64,000 bases of DNA, taken from positions 31,572,914 to 31,636,913 of the forward strand of contig NC_016132.3 in NCBI RefSeq assembly GCF_000005505.3. The letters are read 5' to 3'. The stretch comes from Brachypodium distachyon (Eukaryota; Streptophyta; Magnoliopsida; Poales; Poaceae). Within the stretch, counting starts at the first letter, position 1, and each line of letters begins with the position of its first letter. A model generated the notes under the pieces. That model had not been told where the DNA came from and searched no databases. It saw only the letters and a list, made by a program, of their open reading frames with translations. Shown here one piece after another: positions 1 to 13,003 of this stretch. Both the position numbers and the translations under genes were made by a program.

Positions 1-1279
1 GGGTTTGGGGATTGTGGTAAACGGAGGTTTGACGAAGAGATGGCAAAGTGTGTGACTCCGTGTGCGCAAAGGGGGGTTCTATTAAGTATATCGACGAGGA
101 CAAAGATTATAAACGATTAAAGGCTTTGGGATCGTCAGCCGTTTCTGAATAAAAGATTGTACGCGGTCTCTCGGCCGGCCTTTGTTGCTTAGCAGCTGCC
201 CTCGCTATCCAGTACTGGGCGATGCTGTCTTGCAGTGAAAAAAGTTCAATGAGCAGCTGGTGCTTCACACATAAGTATCCTGTATATACTTATATATTCT
301 TATCTGTGACTGTGAGTCTGTGTGACTATAATACCGCAGGATTTAAGCCTGGAGCTGGTGTTTTGCTTCATAACTGAAGGGTGCGATTTGTTAATGTTAT
401 ACCATACATGACCGAGCAGAAAACATTGTCGAAGGCGCACATCGATCATATGAGGACAAGCAATCACAACAACAAGTACCAAGATTTGCTAACGAGGTTC
501 GGCAATCTCGATCGTCTACTGCCCAGGCATGCTCTCTCCTCCGTATGTACTAAATTGACACAGTACAAGCTATGACAAATTAATCTCCGTTTGGGCCATC
601 AGGCGCATCAGGCCACCACACCACGGCCGGTCCGCTACACCCTGTATTCTATGGGCGCCGGACCCTCCCCTCGTGATCTTGTGTCTAGCCTACTAGCTTT
701 TGTCTAGGTTATTTTGGCTACTCAGACTTGCTTTTATATGTTAGATCCGGATTACACGCGTTCCGCTGTAACACACCTGACCCTCCGCTAATTACAAGTC
801 CAACCGTAGCCCTACTCGTACACATATTTGATACATATCTCAATATTTTATATGCATTCATCCTTAATTTATGAATTGACAGCTGACACACCTTGAAAAA
901 TTAAGTATGAAAATTTCATCAAGTATGCTACTATGATCGAAATGTAAACATGCAAAACATTCACCGGTACAGAAGTAATACTGCATAGTCCATCGCAAAA
1001 GTTTTAAACAAAACACTTTATGAAAGCTAACAAAAAAACACGGCATTTGGAAATTAACACACATATCATGTGCAATACTGTAATTACAAACTGTAAGATG
1101 TAATAGAAACTTTGGGAAGTAGCTAGGCAAAAAAGCTTGGTTTGAGGTTGAAACCGTACGTTTTGAACACCCCTAGTTAGATATGTGCCATATTATAGCA
1201 TGTGTACGTACGAATTGCTTGGCTTGTTGTTACAGGGTTTAGGGTTAGGATGTGTCAAGACATGTGCAGTTATGTAAAT
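1..1279. other. Intergenic, no gene recognised
   Basis: One reading frame is open from the window edge to a stop near position 114 on the + strand (about 37 codons). It could be the tail of a gene lying to the left, but nothing in it is recognisable. The rest is AT-rich and has no convincing exon. Confidence 0.4.
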
Positions 1280-1385
1280 TACTCCCGCCGATCCTAAATT
1301 GTTGTCGAAATATTAGACGTTTTTTAAGAATAGATATATCCATATTTGGGCAAATTTGAGTTAAGAATTTAGGATCAGAGAAGTA
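1280..1385. mobile_element. Stowaway-like MITE
   Basis: The ends are inverted copies of the grass MITE signature: ACTCCCGCCGATCCTAAATT on the left and an AATTTAGGATCAGAG-type end on the right, next to TA dinucleotides. The length of about 106 bp fits a non-autonomous Tc1/mariner (Stowaway) element. The ends have diverged, so the copy is old. Confidence 0.75.
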
Positions 1386-2339
1386 TGTGAGAAGACATGT
1401 ACTTATATAGAAATATTAGACCACTTCAGGTTCTGTTCCTTAATTTCTTTTTAGTATCATATATTGTGGGTTGTCCATTTTTTGTGAGCATCATGGGTTA
1501 TTGCCGGGAACATAGATAACTGCCGTAACAAGTCCTTTCAAACTGCGTCAACCGAGCAACATCATAAATAAAACATAAGGTGATGTGATGTTTTCTCTTT
1601 GTACGTTATTTCCAGGACTTCTTCAGGTGCCCTACACATGGAATCAGCTTAGTGATGTAAACTTCTCGTTGTTTCTACACTGAGCTGGCTGCTGCAACTG
1701 GTAACGTCGGGTACGTGTTGCTGACATAAACACGGGCGTATATCGTTGACGCGGCCCTTCCTAGGATGCAACTAAATATTTTTTTAATGCTAGATTATTA
1801 TATATGTATATATATGCATGAAAGGGCAGATGTGTTAACTGTGACGTTTCTTCCAGCAACATTGTTTCTTCTCCCCCCTGCTGTCTTTTCGATTAACTGG
1901 CTTGTTTCGTCGGCCAGCATTTGGACTTCCAGGGAACCGCTTCCATTTTTCGTTTTGTATTTTATGAATCGACAGGAGATGGACTACATAATTGATCTTT
2001 TTTTTTTGGCACATTACATAATTGATTTTGGGTGCTCTGTGTCCATGCGTGAATGCACACACTCGTGTCCTTTTGTTTTAAGAATCAAAAGTAACTCATA
2101 TAGTTAAGAATTACAATAATATATTTTTAATAAATCTTCTTGGTAATACATATCTTTTTACACGAAATACCGTCAGGCCTTCAGCAAAAATATAACAATC
2201 ATATTGAAGCAACGACACCATCATTTGAAAAACTACACGAACTTGACTACTTTAAAAATGATTCATGAAGCCATGAGTTGAAATGAGAGTTGAACGTACT
2301 TCGACCACTCGCAAAGGTAAACCCAAAAGCACAAAAACA
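1386..2339. other. Intergenic, nothing recognised
   Basis: AT-rich sequence. ORFs of 60-113 codons overlap on both strands but lack plant exon features and resemble no known domain. Confidence 0.4.
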
Positions 2340-2565
2340 AGCTAATAAAAACACCAAGACACATTACCAAAACTCATCTGATCCGTATGTATGGTTTTGC
2401 AACCACGGAAACCTAAAACTTGCAAGATCAAACACAAACCTTACCCACAACCACAAAAGACAGGCCAATAAAAAGCACTAGTGCGCACTAACAAAACTCA
2501 TCAGACACGTATGTATGGTTCTACGAGAACACAAACTTAAAATTCGCAAGATCAAACACAAACCC
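2340..2565. repeat. Imperfect 124-bp tandem duplication
   Basis: The stretch beginning AAAACTCATC at 2369 returns at 2493. Both copies continue through CGTATGTATGGTT and a shared GCAAGATCAAACACAAACC. Upstream, GCTAATAAAAA and GCCAATAAAAA are also aligned 124 bp apart. The copies differ by scattered substitutions and small indels. Confidence 0.7.
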
Positions 2566-2870
2566 GTGGATGGAAAAACCTTCCGTAGCACTGCCACATA
2601 AAGAGAAATTGAAGAAGCACCTTTGTCTCAAGTTCTCCATCTTACTGAGTTCTTCTAAAAATAATCACGAAAGGAGAAGGAAAAAAAGCAACCTGTCTAT
2701 TTGTCCTAAGATTCTTCTCTCTTTAATTAGGGGCAAATATGCCTCTAAGACGGAACCCACATCTTGCCTTTGTTCTTATCACCAAGAATTGAAATGCATA
2801 GAGAAAATTGCTGCCTCTAAGATGGATCCATAACAAAATAAATAATCTGTTGGAACTTTTTTATCCGACG

Positions 2871-2921
2871 TACTCTTTCCTATCTTGTCGTTGTTTTAGT
2901 TCAATTTTGAACTAAATTTGT
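2871..2921. repeat. Possible truncated MITE end
   Basis: The sequence from TACTCTTTCC through TTGTCGTTGTTTTAGTTCAA resembles one end of the MITE at 10345-10465. No opposite end was found, so this is a weak call. The surrounding 2566-3240 holds no gene. Confidence 0.35.
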
Positions 2922-3239
2922 AGTTTGAGATGATGATTTGTCTTTACATGCGCAGATAAGTTCACCAAAATCACCGATATGCCACCGCCCGGCAGATGCT
3001 CCCTCCTCCAAGTCCGGCTTGAAAAAAAAGACGCATGATCCCAACTCCACGTACACCCGTACACGTATCCGATACTGGTTAGCGATTAGTTAGCAGGCTG
3101 GTAAACATCCAGCCCACTAATTTCGTCCCCCTTTGCTGGCTGCTAATCAAAGCCCAACTATCCAAGGAAACTTGTGAGCCCACAGGCCACATGCCCACAT
3201 CAGAAGAGAAATAGACAGGGCAAATCGATGGACTGTTTT

Positions 3240-3627
3240 GTTCCCTGACGTCAGGCGCTTCGTCTCCTCGTCGCCTGGCCGCCGTCTCTGGTCGCATCAA
3301 CCGCCGCCGTTGCCGCCTCTGTCAGCCGTCGCCTCCCTCAACCGCCGCAGTCGCCGCGTCCGTCAGCCGCCGCCGCCGGATCCACTTCGCTTTCCGGGTG
3401 CCATTGCCGCCCCGTCCACATCCGGTTCGCCGCCGTGCCCGACCTCCCACTCTCTACCTCCTCCTGTTCTCCCCTTCTCGTCCCTCGTTGAGCGGCGGCG
3501 TCCCGATCCGTGTAGCTGCTGGAGTTACTCTAAGAACATCTGCCGTTGATTAAACTGTTTTGCCTTTTTTTTCTCCCCTTCCCAGCTACTAGCACATCGG
3601 CACCCTTGCCGCCAATTCCCAACAAAG
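3240..3627 (+). promoter_or_regulatory. GC-rich promoter and 5' leader of PDCD2 gene
   Basis: A sharp rise in GC, with CCGCCG-type runs, begins near 3240 and continues to the start codon at 3628, as is common at grass gene starts. No TATA box is obvious. The exact transcription start cannot be placed from sequence alone. Confidence 0.45.
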
Positions 3628-6600
3628 ATGGAACCTGACACCAAAAAGCTGCAGAATCTCCACATCGCCTCCCATGAGGACGAAACAAAGCCCGTTGCCA
3701 TTTTCGAAAGTGACTACATGGATGATGAGGACGAAGAAGATTCAGAGTCGCAAGTAACCTTAGGTTTCCTGCAGGAGCCAGAGGAACCACTGGACTGGCA
3801 TCTTCTTCTCCCACAACACTTCCCCGACAAAGCTGGCGGTGCCCCGGTACACTTGCTGTGTCACATTATATATGCGCCTAAGATTTTGATGCCCTTTGAA
3901 CTATTTATTTGTTGGGAAAACTATATGGTTTTGTTCAGGCCTGGCTGGATCCTGTCAATTTGCCATCAGGCAAGTCAAGTACCTGCGGCTTCTGTGGCGA
4001 CCCACTGCGTTTTGTCCTCCAGGTTTCATCTATTTCTATGGTCAACCCTATCTACTTATTCATGTTGGTGGCTTGGCAGCAAATTTGGTTTGCTTGTATG
4101 CAGCTCAATGCACCAGTTAAGTCGAAGGAGACAGCCTATCACCGCACCTTTTTTGTGTTCATGTGTCCATCCATGTCTTGCTTGCTACGAGACCAGCATG
4201 AGCAGGGGAAAGGCTGGGCAGGAAATCCTAGGAGAAGGTAATGCTAGTATATTTGTTGATTGTTCTAGTGCTTTACCCAAAATTTGCATTTCTCATGTTC
4301 ATTGCCTTTAGTGAACTGCGTTGCAGTGTGAAGGTTTTCAGGTGCCAGCTGCCCAAGAATAATCCATTTTACCCGGTTGAAGAGCCTAAGGGCTGCATTG
4401 GAACTGAATGTGAAGCAGGTAGGTTTGTTTGCTCCAATCATCTTGTTCTGTGTAGTTGTGCATTGTAGTGGCAACGTGGTAATTTGGGTACGACAAGGGC
4501 TTAAGACCGGGGATAGGGCTGGCGGCAGCATATCTACAATATAAAAATATATATTATACCCCACCCTATGTACTGTATACACTATTTTTAGTTTGTCTGT
4601 TTTGAATGTTTGGACACATTATCCTCTAATAACATGATTATCTGTATCTACTGAAATTATTTGATCCCTGGTTGCTCCTATCTGGCTCAGGTGTGCACTA
4701 TGTGCAGACTGCATGGGCTGGCCTGTACTCTTTAGCTTATAGCAAGCATGCAGTTCTTGCTTCAGTTAATTACCTTCAGAATTTGTGCAGACTGCTACTG
4801 AACGTGCAGCTACCTTGGATGCCATGCTTTTTAGTACTCCCTCTGATCCTAAATTCTTGTCGTGGTTCCAGTTCAAATGTCTTCCCCTCCAGAAATCACT
4901 ATGCTTTGCTAATGTTGTTGGCCTCTCTGGAAAGCCTCTTTGCTTCTATTATGCACCAATTTGCTTATGTTACCCAGTTAACATACTTGATGTAAATATG
5001 AACACTAATCATCTCATTTCTCCTTCAAATGTTCTCATTAGGATTGCATGCTCGGCTTTGTGATTGGTGTGGTACATGGAAAGGCGAAAAACTTTGCAGC
5101 CGCTGTAGGAAAGCAAGTTACTGTTCCAAGAAGCACCAGGTTTTCACTGATCAGACAATCATCATGTCTATTTTGCTTTATATGTTTGCTTCTTCTGCTT
5201 CAATCACTAGATACCAATGTTTTTTTGGAATCATTTAGTAATATTCTATTTCAGGAATTGCATTGGTGTGCTAGTCACAAGAATGATTGCTGTCAAATAC
5301 CAGGTTCATTTGATGGCTCTATTCTGCCAGGTGCACAAAATGGTTGTTATTTTCCTAGTGCTCTTTTAGCTCTTAAGTCTGCCTCCAATGTAATTTTATT
5401 TCTGTTTCAACTATCTGCACTTCTGCAGTAATGGCTGGCGTTGGATGGCCTGAATTTATGATGGTTGATGATGAGGAAACCTATTGTTTTGCTAGTTGTG
5501 GTGGAAATAGCTCAAAACAGTTGGTGGTTCAAGGACAAAGCAAAACAGATGACATAACACTATCATTGATGGATCAATTTGAGGTTTCTTTTTGCGTGTT
5601 ATGCTTTTTGATATGTTTGCTTCACTGCCAGTGGTCTTTAGTACCATACTACAATTTTTCGTGCAGGCTGATGATGACAATAGATGCTGGGCATCATTCC
5701 TTGACCGCATCTCACGAAATCCACGTGATCGACAACAGGTGTTGAGGTAAGTGTGGACTAGAGCCATTACTTCAGTTTTGTTTTTCTCTTTTTGATTAAG
5801 AAAATCAGCACTGGATCCTCTTAAATAATCATGTACTGCTTCAAGTTAAAACATTGGCACCTAGAACATCAAGGCTTTTTCACGTTTAAGCAATGACTCA
5901 TCATCTTGACAGGCTACATTTAACAAAAGCTCTCTGATTACTAGTATTCTGAACATTATTGTGGTTTAGTATACTTTTTAAGGTATTGTTTAGACTTTTT
6001 TAATGTAACATTTCGATACGACCAGAAAATACTACTGTTACTAAGTGGTGCCACATGTTCATGTCGCATTGTCGGATAAGAAGTATTGGCCATATGGACA
6101 TGCATCCCAACTTCTGTTCATGTTACCCCGAAGGCTAGAACTTCAGCAAATCTTTGGGGGTTGTTTCAGGGAGCTATTGTGCGAAGCGTAAATTTAATTA
6201 ATCTGTAATGCAGGTATTGTGGCGAAGAAAATGCAAAACCTCTTTGGGCGGTATCATCGGGGTCTCTGAGAAGTGCTGATATTCCATCATGCATCTATTG
6301 TAATGGTCCACTTCGCTATGAATTCCAGGTTAGATAAGTTTCAGATTTCAATGAACTATACAATTTAGTATTTTGTACCTTGGAGAGACTTGCAAAGATG
6401 CACTATGTGTCGATTAACACAATTGTTGTATAGCAAAGGAAAATGAAAAGAACCTTCATACTCGAATACTTTTCTTGTGCCTAGCTCTGTGATGTCAGAA
6501 CCACTTACAAATTTGGGAGTGGAAAGCAAAATCTGATATTTGCGACACTAGCAAAACGGACACTACCGAAAGGGGCATAAGCTGACTGCTCCCTATAAAA

Positions 6601-8443
6601 CCTCTCTCTTTCATGTAGAGATCACAACTTGAGACTTGAGAGCAACTACTCATTGATGTGTTACTCCAATGTGAATACTGGAGTTAGGATCCAACTGAGA
6701 CTCAGTTGTCTACTCAGCAAAGTGCAAATAATATATTTCGAGGGTCTAACTATTTTAAATAGTTAAGTTTGGTCAAGTTTTAAAGATTCTATGGTATGAA
6801 GAACCTACCACTCATTGGATGCCACAAACTATTCCACTCACTGTCACAAAAGATCCATAATGCAATTTTGCATAGTAGCGAAGTGCTGCCGAGAGCAACA
6901 CATTAAGCACATGTTCTGGCTGCAGAGTCTCCAACAAAGCAGCCTCTCTTCCTTCCTTTTCTATTCTCTCTTTTGTCTTCTCCGTTCTTGCTAAAAAAAT
7001 CCATGTATTGTCTACCTTCATGTGTTTACCTCGAGTTGACATGTCGGGAATTTGCTTTCACACAGCACTTGCAGAATATGAATCAATACGACAGACTGCT
7101 TCTAGTGGAGGATGTTCACAAAGTAGAAACGATACCGTCTGTGGAGGTTGCATGTTGGTGAATCTATAGAAAATTGAGAGTTGAGCGTTTTCTTGCATGA
7201 CTTATTTTAGTTTGGTTGGGCCGGGCCATCTACTTTTGGCCTATCACCCCATAGGTCTGATTCACATCACACAGCTGAAATTGTGTTTGGCCGAGTTATA
7301 TTCTTATGTACCATTCCCATTGAAGTGCAGAACACTTGACCAACCAGCAGTTGCCTAGGCGTTTAGCACGAAGTTGTCACCTACCTATCACCTATGCCTA
7401 GCATTTGTGTCAAGGCTGTACGTGAGTTACCTTAGGAGGTGCCGCTTGCGTCATGCCATGCCAGGATGGTTCAGAATACAGCTCTGAGCAACCATCATCT
7501 AAAAAATGGGCTGGATCTCCACAAGCAAACTGCCGCCCGCAACATGGCTCCTCCCATGTCATGAGAGGTTTTAATGGCCAGAGGATAGGAATGGGTCTTC
7601 TAGTGAAGTAGTGACTTCATTGTGTACAAGTTGGAGCACGGCATAAAGCACCTTCTTAATCTGATTCTCCAGCATCAGAAGAATCTGCCGGGACTTTTCT
7701 TTCTGAGACAAATCCATTTTACATAAAATTAGTGTATTTTCCTATTCCATGTTAACTTATTTATTCCATTTCATTAATTAAATCTAGTAACGGAATACGA
7801 TATTTAGGATCTCTTTTAACATTATAGGAGGTTGCATATATCACCAGTAAATGCATTTGTAATCTCATTTCTTTGTTACGAAAAAGACATTCGTTCATGA
7901 GTTTCTGTAGAATTTTTGATAGGATAACTGATTTTAAGTCTTAGAGTGCCCACTTTTTAAGAGGGGTTGAGTTTGGTCATGAACTACACGTGTGTTGATT
8001 CTTGATTTCTGGTTACTTGCTTTGGTTTTCACTGCAAAATGTGTAAATAGTTCTTAAATGTGAATCTATGAATATTTCATTGACAAAATACTGTTTTTTG
8101 GCGAAGTGGAGATCTCATTTTGGATGACACTTATCACAACTAGATTGATCTTGTTGCTTGGCACAGATTTATACTACATTTTTAAATTTTTTGCTGCACT
8201 CCAGTGTGGTCACTTATTTGATTATGTATATTTTCACTATGCATGCAGGTCATGCCACAACTGCTTCATTACTTCCATGTTGAAAATGAACGAGACTCTC
8301 TTGATTGGGCAACAATTGTTGTGTACACATGTCAAGAATCATGTGATAAAAATATCAGCTACAAGGAAGAATTTGTATGCGTTCAGTTATCTCCGGATAC
8401 AAAAGGGACGTACCGCACCACTTCAAGCCCAGCTGGTTCGTAA
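3628..8443 (+). CDS. PDCD2-like MYND zinc-finger protein
   Basis: Ten exons joined by GT-AG introns in consistent phase: 3628-3846, 3939-4022, 4104-4237, 4327-4418, 5042-5139, 5255-5330, 5429-5583, 5667-5746, 6214-6328 and 8249-8443, giving 415 aa. The N-terminal half has the [13 protein letters not shown] and [11 protein letters not shown] motifs of PDCD2/Tsr4 proteins. A MYND finger lies at about residues 183-221 (C183, C186, C195, C198, C204, H208, H212, H217, C221). The PDCD2 C-terminal domain fills about residues 290-410 and includes [11 protein letters not shown] and [13 protein letters not shown]. Length matches plant homologues. In yeast and human this family is a dedicated chaperone of ribosomal protein uS5 during 40S assembly; the same role here is inferred. 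The first methionine precedes the conserved N-terminus. Intron 9 is unusually long (1.9 kb). The reading frame has no lesion. Confidence 0.93.
4835..4882. repeat. Truncated Stowaway-like MITE in PDCD2 intron 4
   Basis: TACTCCCTCTGATCCTAAAT followed by TCTTGTCG is the left end of the same MITE family as 1280-1385. It breaks off into unrelated intron sequence and no right end is seen. It lies within intron 4 and away from splice sites. Confidence 0.6.
6329..8248 (+). other. Long intron 9 of PDCD2 gene
   Basis: This 1.9-kb intron separates two exons of the PDCD2 C-terminal domain. The flanking splice sites are CCAG|GTTAGA and GCATGCAG|GT. No transposon with both ends and no nested gene was recognised in it. 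Confidence 0.6.
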
Positions 8444-8724
8444 CAAAAACAAAAACATCTTAATTGGCAGTTTGTTATCAGTTCTTTTCAGTTTCGTGCT
8501 AAAGGTGGTCACGTCTAAAGATTGATGTGCCTGCTGCCCTCCTTTATTTGTCTTCTGAAAGAACTTTCGATGTGATATTGTTTTTTCTTCTTCTAGATTA
8601 CACCTAAGCAGGTGTATCATCATTTATAGAAGGAAGCTGCAGCTTAGCGAATACAAGATTGAGAGTTTACAACTTAACCGGTATCTCTACATGGTACACT
8701 ATCAACCGAAGAACATTCAAAACC

Positions 8725-9066
8725 TAGATTTCCTACTAGTTTCGCCTGCCTCCAAGCCATGCCCTCTTTCCTGATCTCAGAGATGATGGAGTCGACACTT
8801 GGAGCAACACCATCGAAAACTATCCTGTTGCGGTGCTTCCAGACTGACCAGAAACGAGCATTGAAGTTGTGGTGAAATCATGACGAGCTTTGCCCGTTAC
8901 CGGAATGGAAGTCCACCCATCGCCGAGGGCTGAGTGCCTGAGTCACTGTCCTGTAGCCATTAAACCTTGTTCCAAGTGGAGAGAACTTTGAACCACAACC
9001 CTCGAGTAACCACACACCCAAACAGAAGATGGTTAATGGTTTCCGAGGCTGTAATATTGTTATTCA
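8725..9066 (-). mobile_element. LINE fragment (reverse transcriptase zinc-binding region)
   Basis: Read on the minus strand it gives ETINHLLFGCVVTRGLWFKV, then after frame changes WKHRNRIVFDGVAPSV and IRKEGMAW. This matches the zinc-binding tail of plant L1-like ORF2 and closely resembles the tail of the LINE at 39003-41608 (WKHRNAVVFDALAPSV). It has stops and frameshifts, with no endonuclease or RT core, so it is a dead scrap just downstream of the PDCD2 gene. Confidence 0.75.
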
Positions 9067-10344
9067 GAGAACACCAATTTAGAATATATTCGGAAGCCCT
9101 CCACTCCCCCTGAATCGGAGTAGATTCCGCTCCTCACTCCTCAAATCCTCGCTCTGTGGCAATACGTTTGGCTGCAAGCTCCAGAATCTTCTCCTTTTGC
9201 AGTTCACTTCGCCTTCTTTCCCCAACCTTCTCTGTTTTTGCAGCACGAGGGAGCATGCTTTCTTTGGATAAAAAATACAACGCGTGTTGTCCCCTCTCAC
9301 CGTCGGGCGAGAATTTTGAAGCTCGTGTTCAGGGGCCATAGACTAGAACTTCTTGCTCTCCCCCATGGTGGCAGTACACTACGTGCCCAGCGAGGGCAGC
9401 ACCATGGAGGATGATACAAATCTAACAGGAGCGGGAGTATTTGGTAACGAAAAACAACTTCACTATAGCCATCCTATTCATGATCAGGAAATACCACCTA
9501 CCAAATGGTAAAGACAAAGACCCGGAGCCTATTCCCGCCTCCTAGCTTTTGGTGCCTATCACCTCATTCCTTCGTACAGGTTGCCATAATTAAGTACATA
9601 TATACTGCTAAACCCACTTTTCCTTTTTCTCAGTTTGACTTGCTAATTATTTGCTTCGATTCTTCTGTGTCCGGCGGCTGCCTAGCTAGCAGTCTACTGC
9701 CACCTTTTCTGTTAACTGTCTGGATTAATGTAATAGCTACAGCTGTGATGCTAATTATACTTCCCCGCTGACATGACGGTGACGTCAGGCATCGTCATTG
9801 TACAAGAGGGCAAGTATGGGCCTGGGCCTGGGCGCTCTTTACACGCGCCTAGTGTTTCCTTGTTTATTGTGCCAATCGATCTTATATCCTTTTTGAAATA
9901 CTTTCATTTGTTAATTCACATCTCCAAATTAAGCTAGTTTTTCCACTCATTCGTAGGACGGCGTAGTGATGAACTGCACTCATAGTATAGTGGTTACTGT
10001 TATAGTATTTCCTATAACTATGTATGTTAGGCCTCATGCACACATGTATGTTAAGAAATTGCACGTGCAGCACTGGATTCACCGCATCCTGCTCCTGTGG
10101 AATTTGTCCCGTATAATAATTAATCACTATAACCAAGGAGTGAGGTTTCCATTTAGAAAGGAAGAAGTTAGGCACTTGCCAATTAACCGACTAGCAAATG
10201 TTTCTGTTGCTAATGCACATGCAATGCCGATTTGGCAATGATGGCAAGAATCTCACGTCGTTAGCAATGTCTGCAAGATCATGTAATTCTATGTGGTATT
10301 ATATATAGAACTAAATCTTTATTACTAAAGCCGATCATACAATT
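9067..10344. other. Intergenic, nothing recognised
   Basis: Only short unsupported ORFs occur. A small inverted pair, CCATGGTG near 9364 and CACCATGG near 9400, is visible but has no evident function. Confidence 0.4.
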
Positions 10345-10465
10345 TACTACCTCCATTCCTAAATACTTGTCGCTGTTTTAGTTCAAGTTTGCACTAAAAT
10401 AGCGACAAGTATTTAGTGCAAATTTGAATTAAAACAGCGACAAGTATTTAGGAACGGAGGAAGTA
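10345..10465. mobile_element. Stowaway-like MITE (foldback)
   Basis: The left end TACTACCTCCATTCCTAAAT and right end ATTTAGGAACGGAGGAAGTA are inverted copies bounded by TA. The internal arms (CTTGTCGCTGTTTTAG and its complement) extend the foldback almost through the whole element, as expected for a short non-autonomous Tc1/mariner MITE. Confidence 0.8.
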
Positions 10466-10711
10466 ATTCATTATGGACAGAATCGATTTGTTTTCAACTT
10501 ATTCCTCCGTCCAACAAAGGATGTCTCAACTTTGGACAAATTTGAAAGCATCTATAGCGATAAGTATTTAGTGCAAACTTGAACTAAAACAGCGACAAGT
10601 ATTTAGGAACGGAGGAAGTAATTCATTATGGACAGAGTCGATCTGTTTTCAACTTATCCCTCCGTCCAACAAAGGATGTCTCAACTTTGGCCAAATTTGA
10701 AAGCATCTATA
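10402..10711. repeat. 155-bp tandem duplication across a MITE junction
   Basis: Positions 10402-10556 and 10557-10711 are nearly identical head-to-tail copies with a 155-bp offset. Each begins GCGA(C/T)AAGTATTTAGTGCA and ends GAAAGCATCTATA. Each contains the right end of one MITE, a spacer (ATTCATTATGGACAGA) and the left end of a second MITE, so the duplication came after both insertions. Confidence 0.85.
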
Positions 10712-10781
10712 CACTGAGTCATGTCTAGATACATTCAAATTTTGACAAACTTGAGACATCTTTTGTTGGACGGATGGAGTA
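10655..10781. mobile_element. Stowaway-like MITE, second family
   Basis: The left end TCCCTCCGTCCAACAAAGGA is inverted at the right as TTTTGTTGGACGGATGGAG, with TA on both sides. The internal arms ATGTCTCAACTTTG and CAAACTTGAGACAT also pair. A truncated extra left end lies upstream within the tandem duplication. Confidence 0.8.
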
Positions 10782-13003
10782 ATATTTGCTTTGCTTATCT
10801 TAATCGGACAATATCTGCACTGCATCTTCCCAGTATCATACATAATCAAATCTTTGATTAATTAATGGATAGTGGGGTCGTCTACCATAGTACCACGAGG
10901 ACATTTCGCAGACTGTATGGTTCACACAAACTACACAACTAGTCCCTCCATATCATCTAGAATTAAACTACGGATGGCCACATAATGATGTCAGCTCCAA
11001 GATCTAGGGGCGGAGCTAGGATTTAGGTATATGGAGGCAAAGAGAAAACATTTGAAAACGGAGGGGACGAACTGAGTATAACCACTAGTATTTTTATTTT
11101 TATTTATTGATATTGTTACTTTTTCAGTTGAATATTTTTGTTAAGGGGGCCATGCAGATACACACTAGACCGTCGTGTACAAATCTCATGCATATAGGAG
11201 TCGTCTGTTACGTACATATAAAGAATGACGGCTGTCTTTAAAGTTTTGAGTCGACTTTAATTGCTTAAATAAACTGCAAATTCCTACATGACATGACCAA
11301 AACAAAGCCAGCTTGAATTTACATCGGTACTTCAGAAAATATAATTAGAGGGTTCTGAAATGCTGTTGAAGATTAACAGACGCAAGTACCTCGTTGACAG
11401 TTCTGATTTTGAGCCAAACAAAGGATCGGCAGTTCGGCATCACATACACTGAATGTTTACACAGAAGAGGAGTTTGCACATACATACAAATTTATATGCA
11501 CTGTTCAAAACTTCAAATCCCCTTCTCTCTGTGATGCCAATGTGTATCCCCCCACCCCCCCACTAATTCATGGTCCAACTTGCATCTAGAAGATGGCATG
11601 CCAATTAGCATTGAAAACCTGAATTAGGAAGTGGCAAATCAACAAAGAAGAAACATTGCAACAACTATAGTATTCGTGACCATGTCGATGGACGGATAGA
11701 TCGAAACAGAGTTTTTCGAGCACACAGAGATACATTGAAACATAGTTAATGAGTTGAAATTAAAAAGGTAGACGTTTGGTGACCTGATCGCTCGCGGCCA
11801 GTGCAGATTAAGCTAGTCGACCCTGTCCTGAAACAAGCTTGTCTTGCAAACATGATATGACAAACACATCCCATTCCTGCTGGCGGTTGCAGCAATCTAG
11901 TACTGGATTCCTACTCACGATTCTCACAATCATTCTGCCATGAAACCCCCAACAACAATCACCCCCCTTTTGCTCTCACTCTAGCCTGGAGCTATGGAGA
12001 GTTAGCCGCAACTTGCAGGGCTAGCTAGAGCTAGCAATGCTCTCATGGCTTCACCGGTACTTTGCTGCCAAGTCACTTCTTGCACAAGATCACTTACAAT
12101 ATACTATATATAATCACCCCGGCCGAGAACTGTATTGATAACCACTAGAGATGTATTCGAGTGCATGCAATTATGTTTATATATGCTTTGATTGTTGCGT
12201 TGCTTCTTCTCGTTGCATTACCGTGACCCACACACGTACGCGTAACGGCCGTTGTGCATCATGGTCAACACACAGCACAGCACAGTTGACCCCACTTAGG
12301 AGGCAATCTGAATATGTGTGTATTTGCTTGGTTATTTGTTTCGATGTAGCACATCGTATTGGCCGACAAATTAAAGCATATATAGTATGACCCTGCTGTG
12401 TCGATCAGCTGCCACTCTCCGCTAATGCTGGGCAAAGTGAGAAACGGTTATATATACACTTTTGGTATAGCATCATGCGCACAGAATGTACATACGCGTA
12501 CGTTTATATATATATACTTACACGTTATATAGATGCATGTAGCTAGGTTGTTGTTGACCACTGGCAAAAGTAGTCATGATAGATGTTGCACGTCCGTCCA
12601 CTAATTGGATCTGTTAAGATCAGCTCTGCCTCTGCACGCGCGAGAGAATATAGTCGTTGCCACCTACCGCTGTGTATATATAACAAAAGGTATTCGATAT
12701 GTAAAATTAATTATATTTTTGTCGCAATACCGACTCGTGTTGCCTTTATGTGGACGCGCGTGCAAAGCTTAGTTGCGCCGGTATATATGTGGACATGCAT
12801 GTGGACAATTTTGGCAAACGCCTTGGTACTCACCATGCACATAAATCGATCGATATATTGCAGCGTTGCAGTTGGCAAGTGTACTGTGCACACGTATAGA
12901 ATTATATTTGTCATTTTTATAAGATGTTCTAGTTTCATCCTATATCAGACTAATTTCTAAACTACAAAAGAATCTGCGGATCTAAATTAAATTCGTCGTG
13001 GTA
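10782..13003. other. Intergenic, nothing recognised
   Basis: AT-rich with many ATATAT runs and short C-rich tracts near 11550. A GGGGCGGAGCTAGGATTT motif at about 11009 resembles transposon-end sequences common in grasses, but no partner end was found. No supported gene. Confidence 0.35.

Noticed and set aside
1..114. C-terminal end of a gene from the left edge
   Set aside because: A 37-codon open frame with no recognisable motif is not enough to call.
3896..5063. Separate small ORFs within the PDCD2 introns
   Set aside because: They are read-throughs of real exons into introns or chance frames; the spliced model explains every conserved segment.
9364..9407. Small hairpin (CCATGGTG/CACCATGG) as a microRNA precursor
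   Set aside because: The stem is only 8 bp, with no extended pairing and no resemblance to a known plant microRNA.
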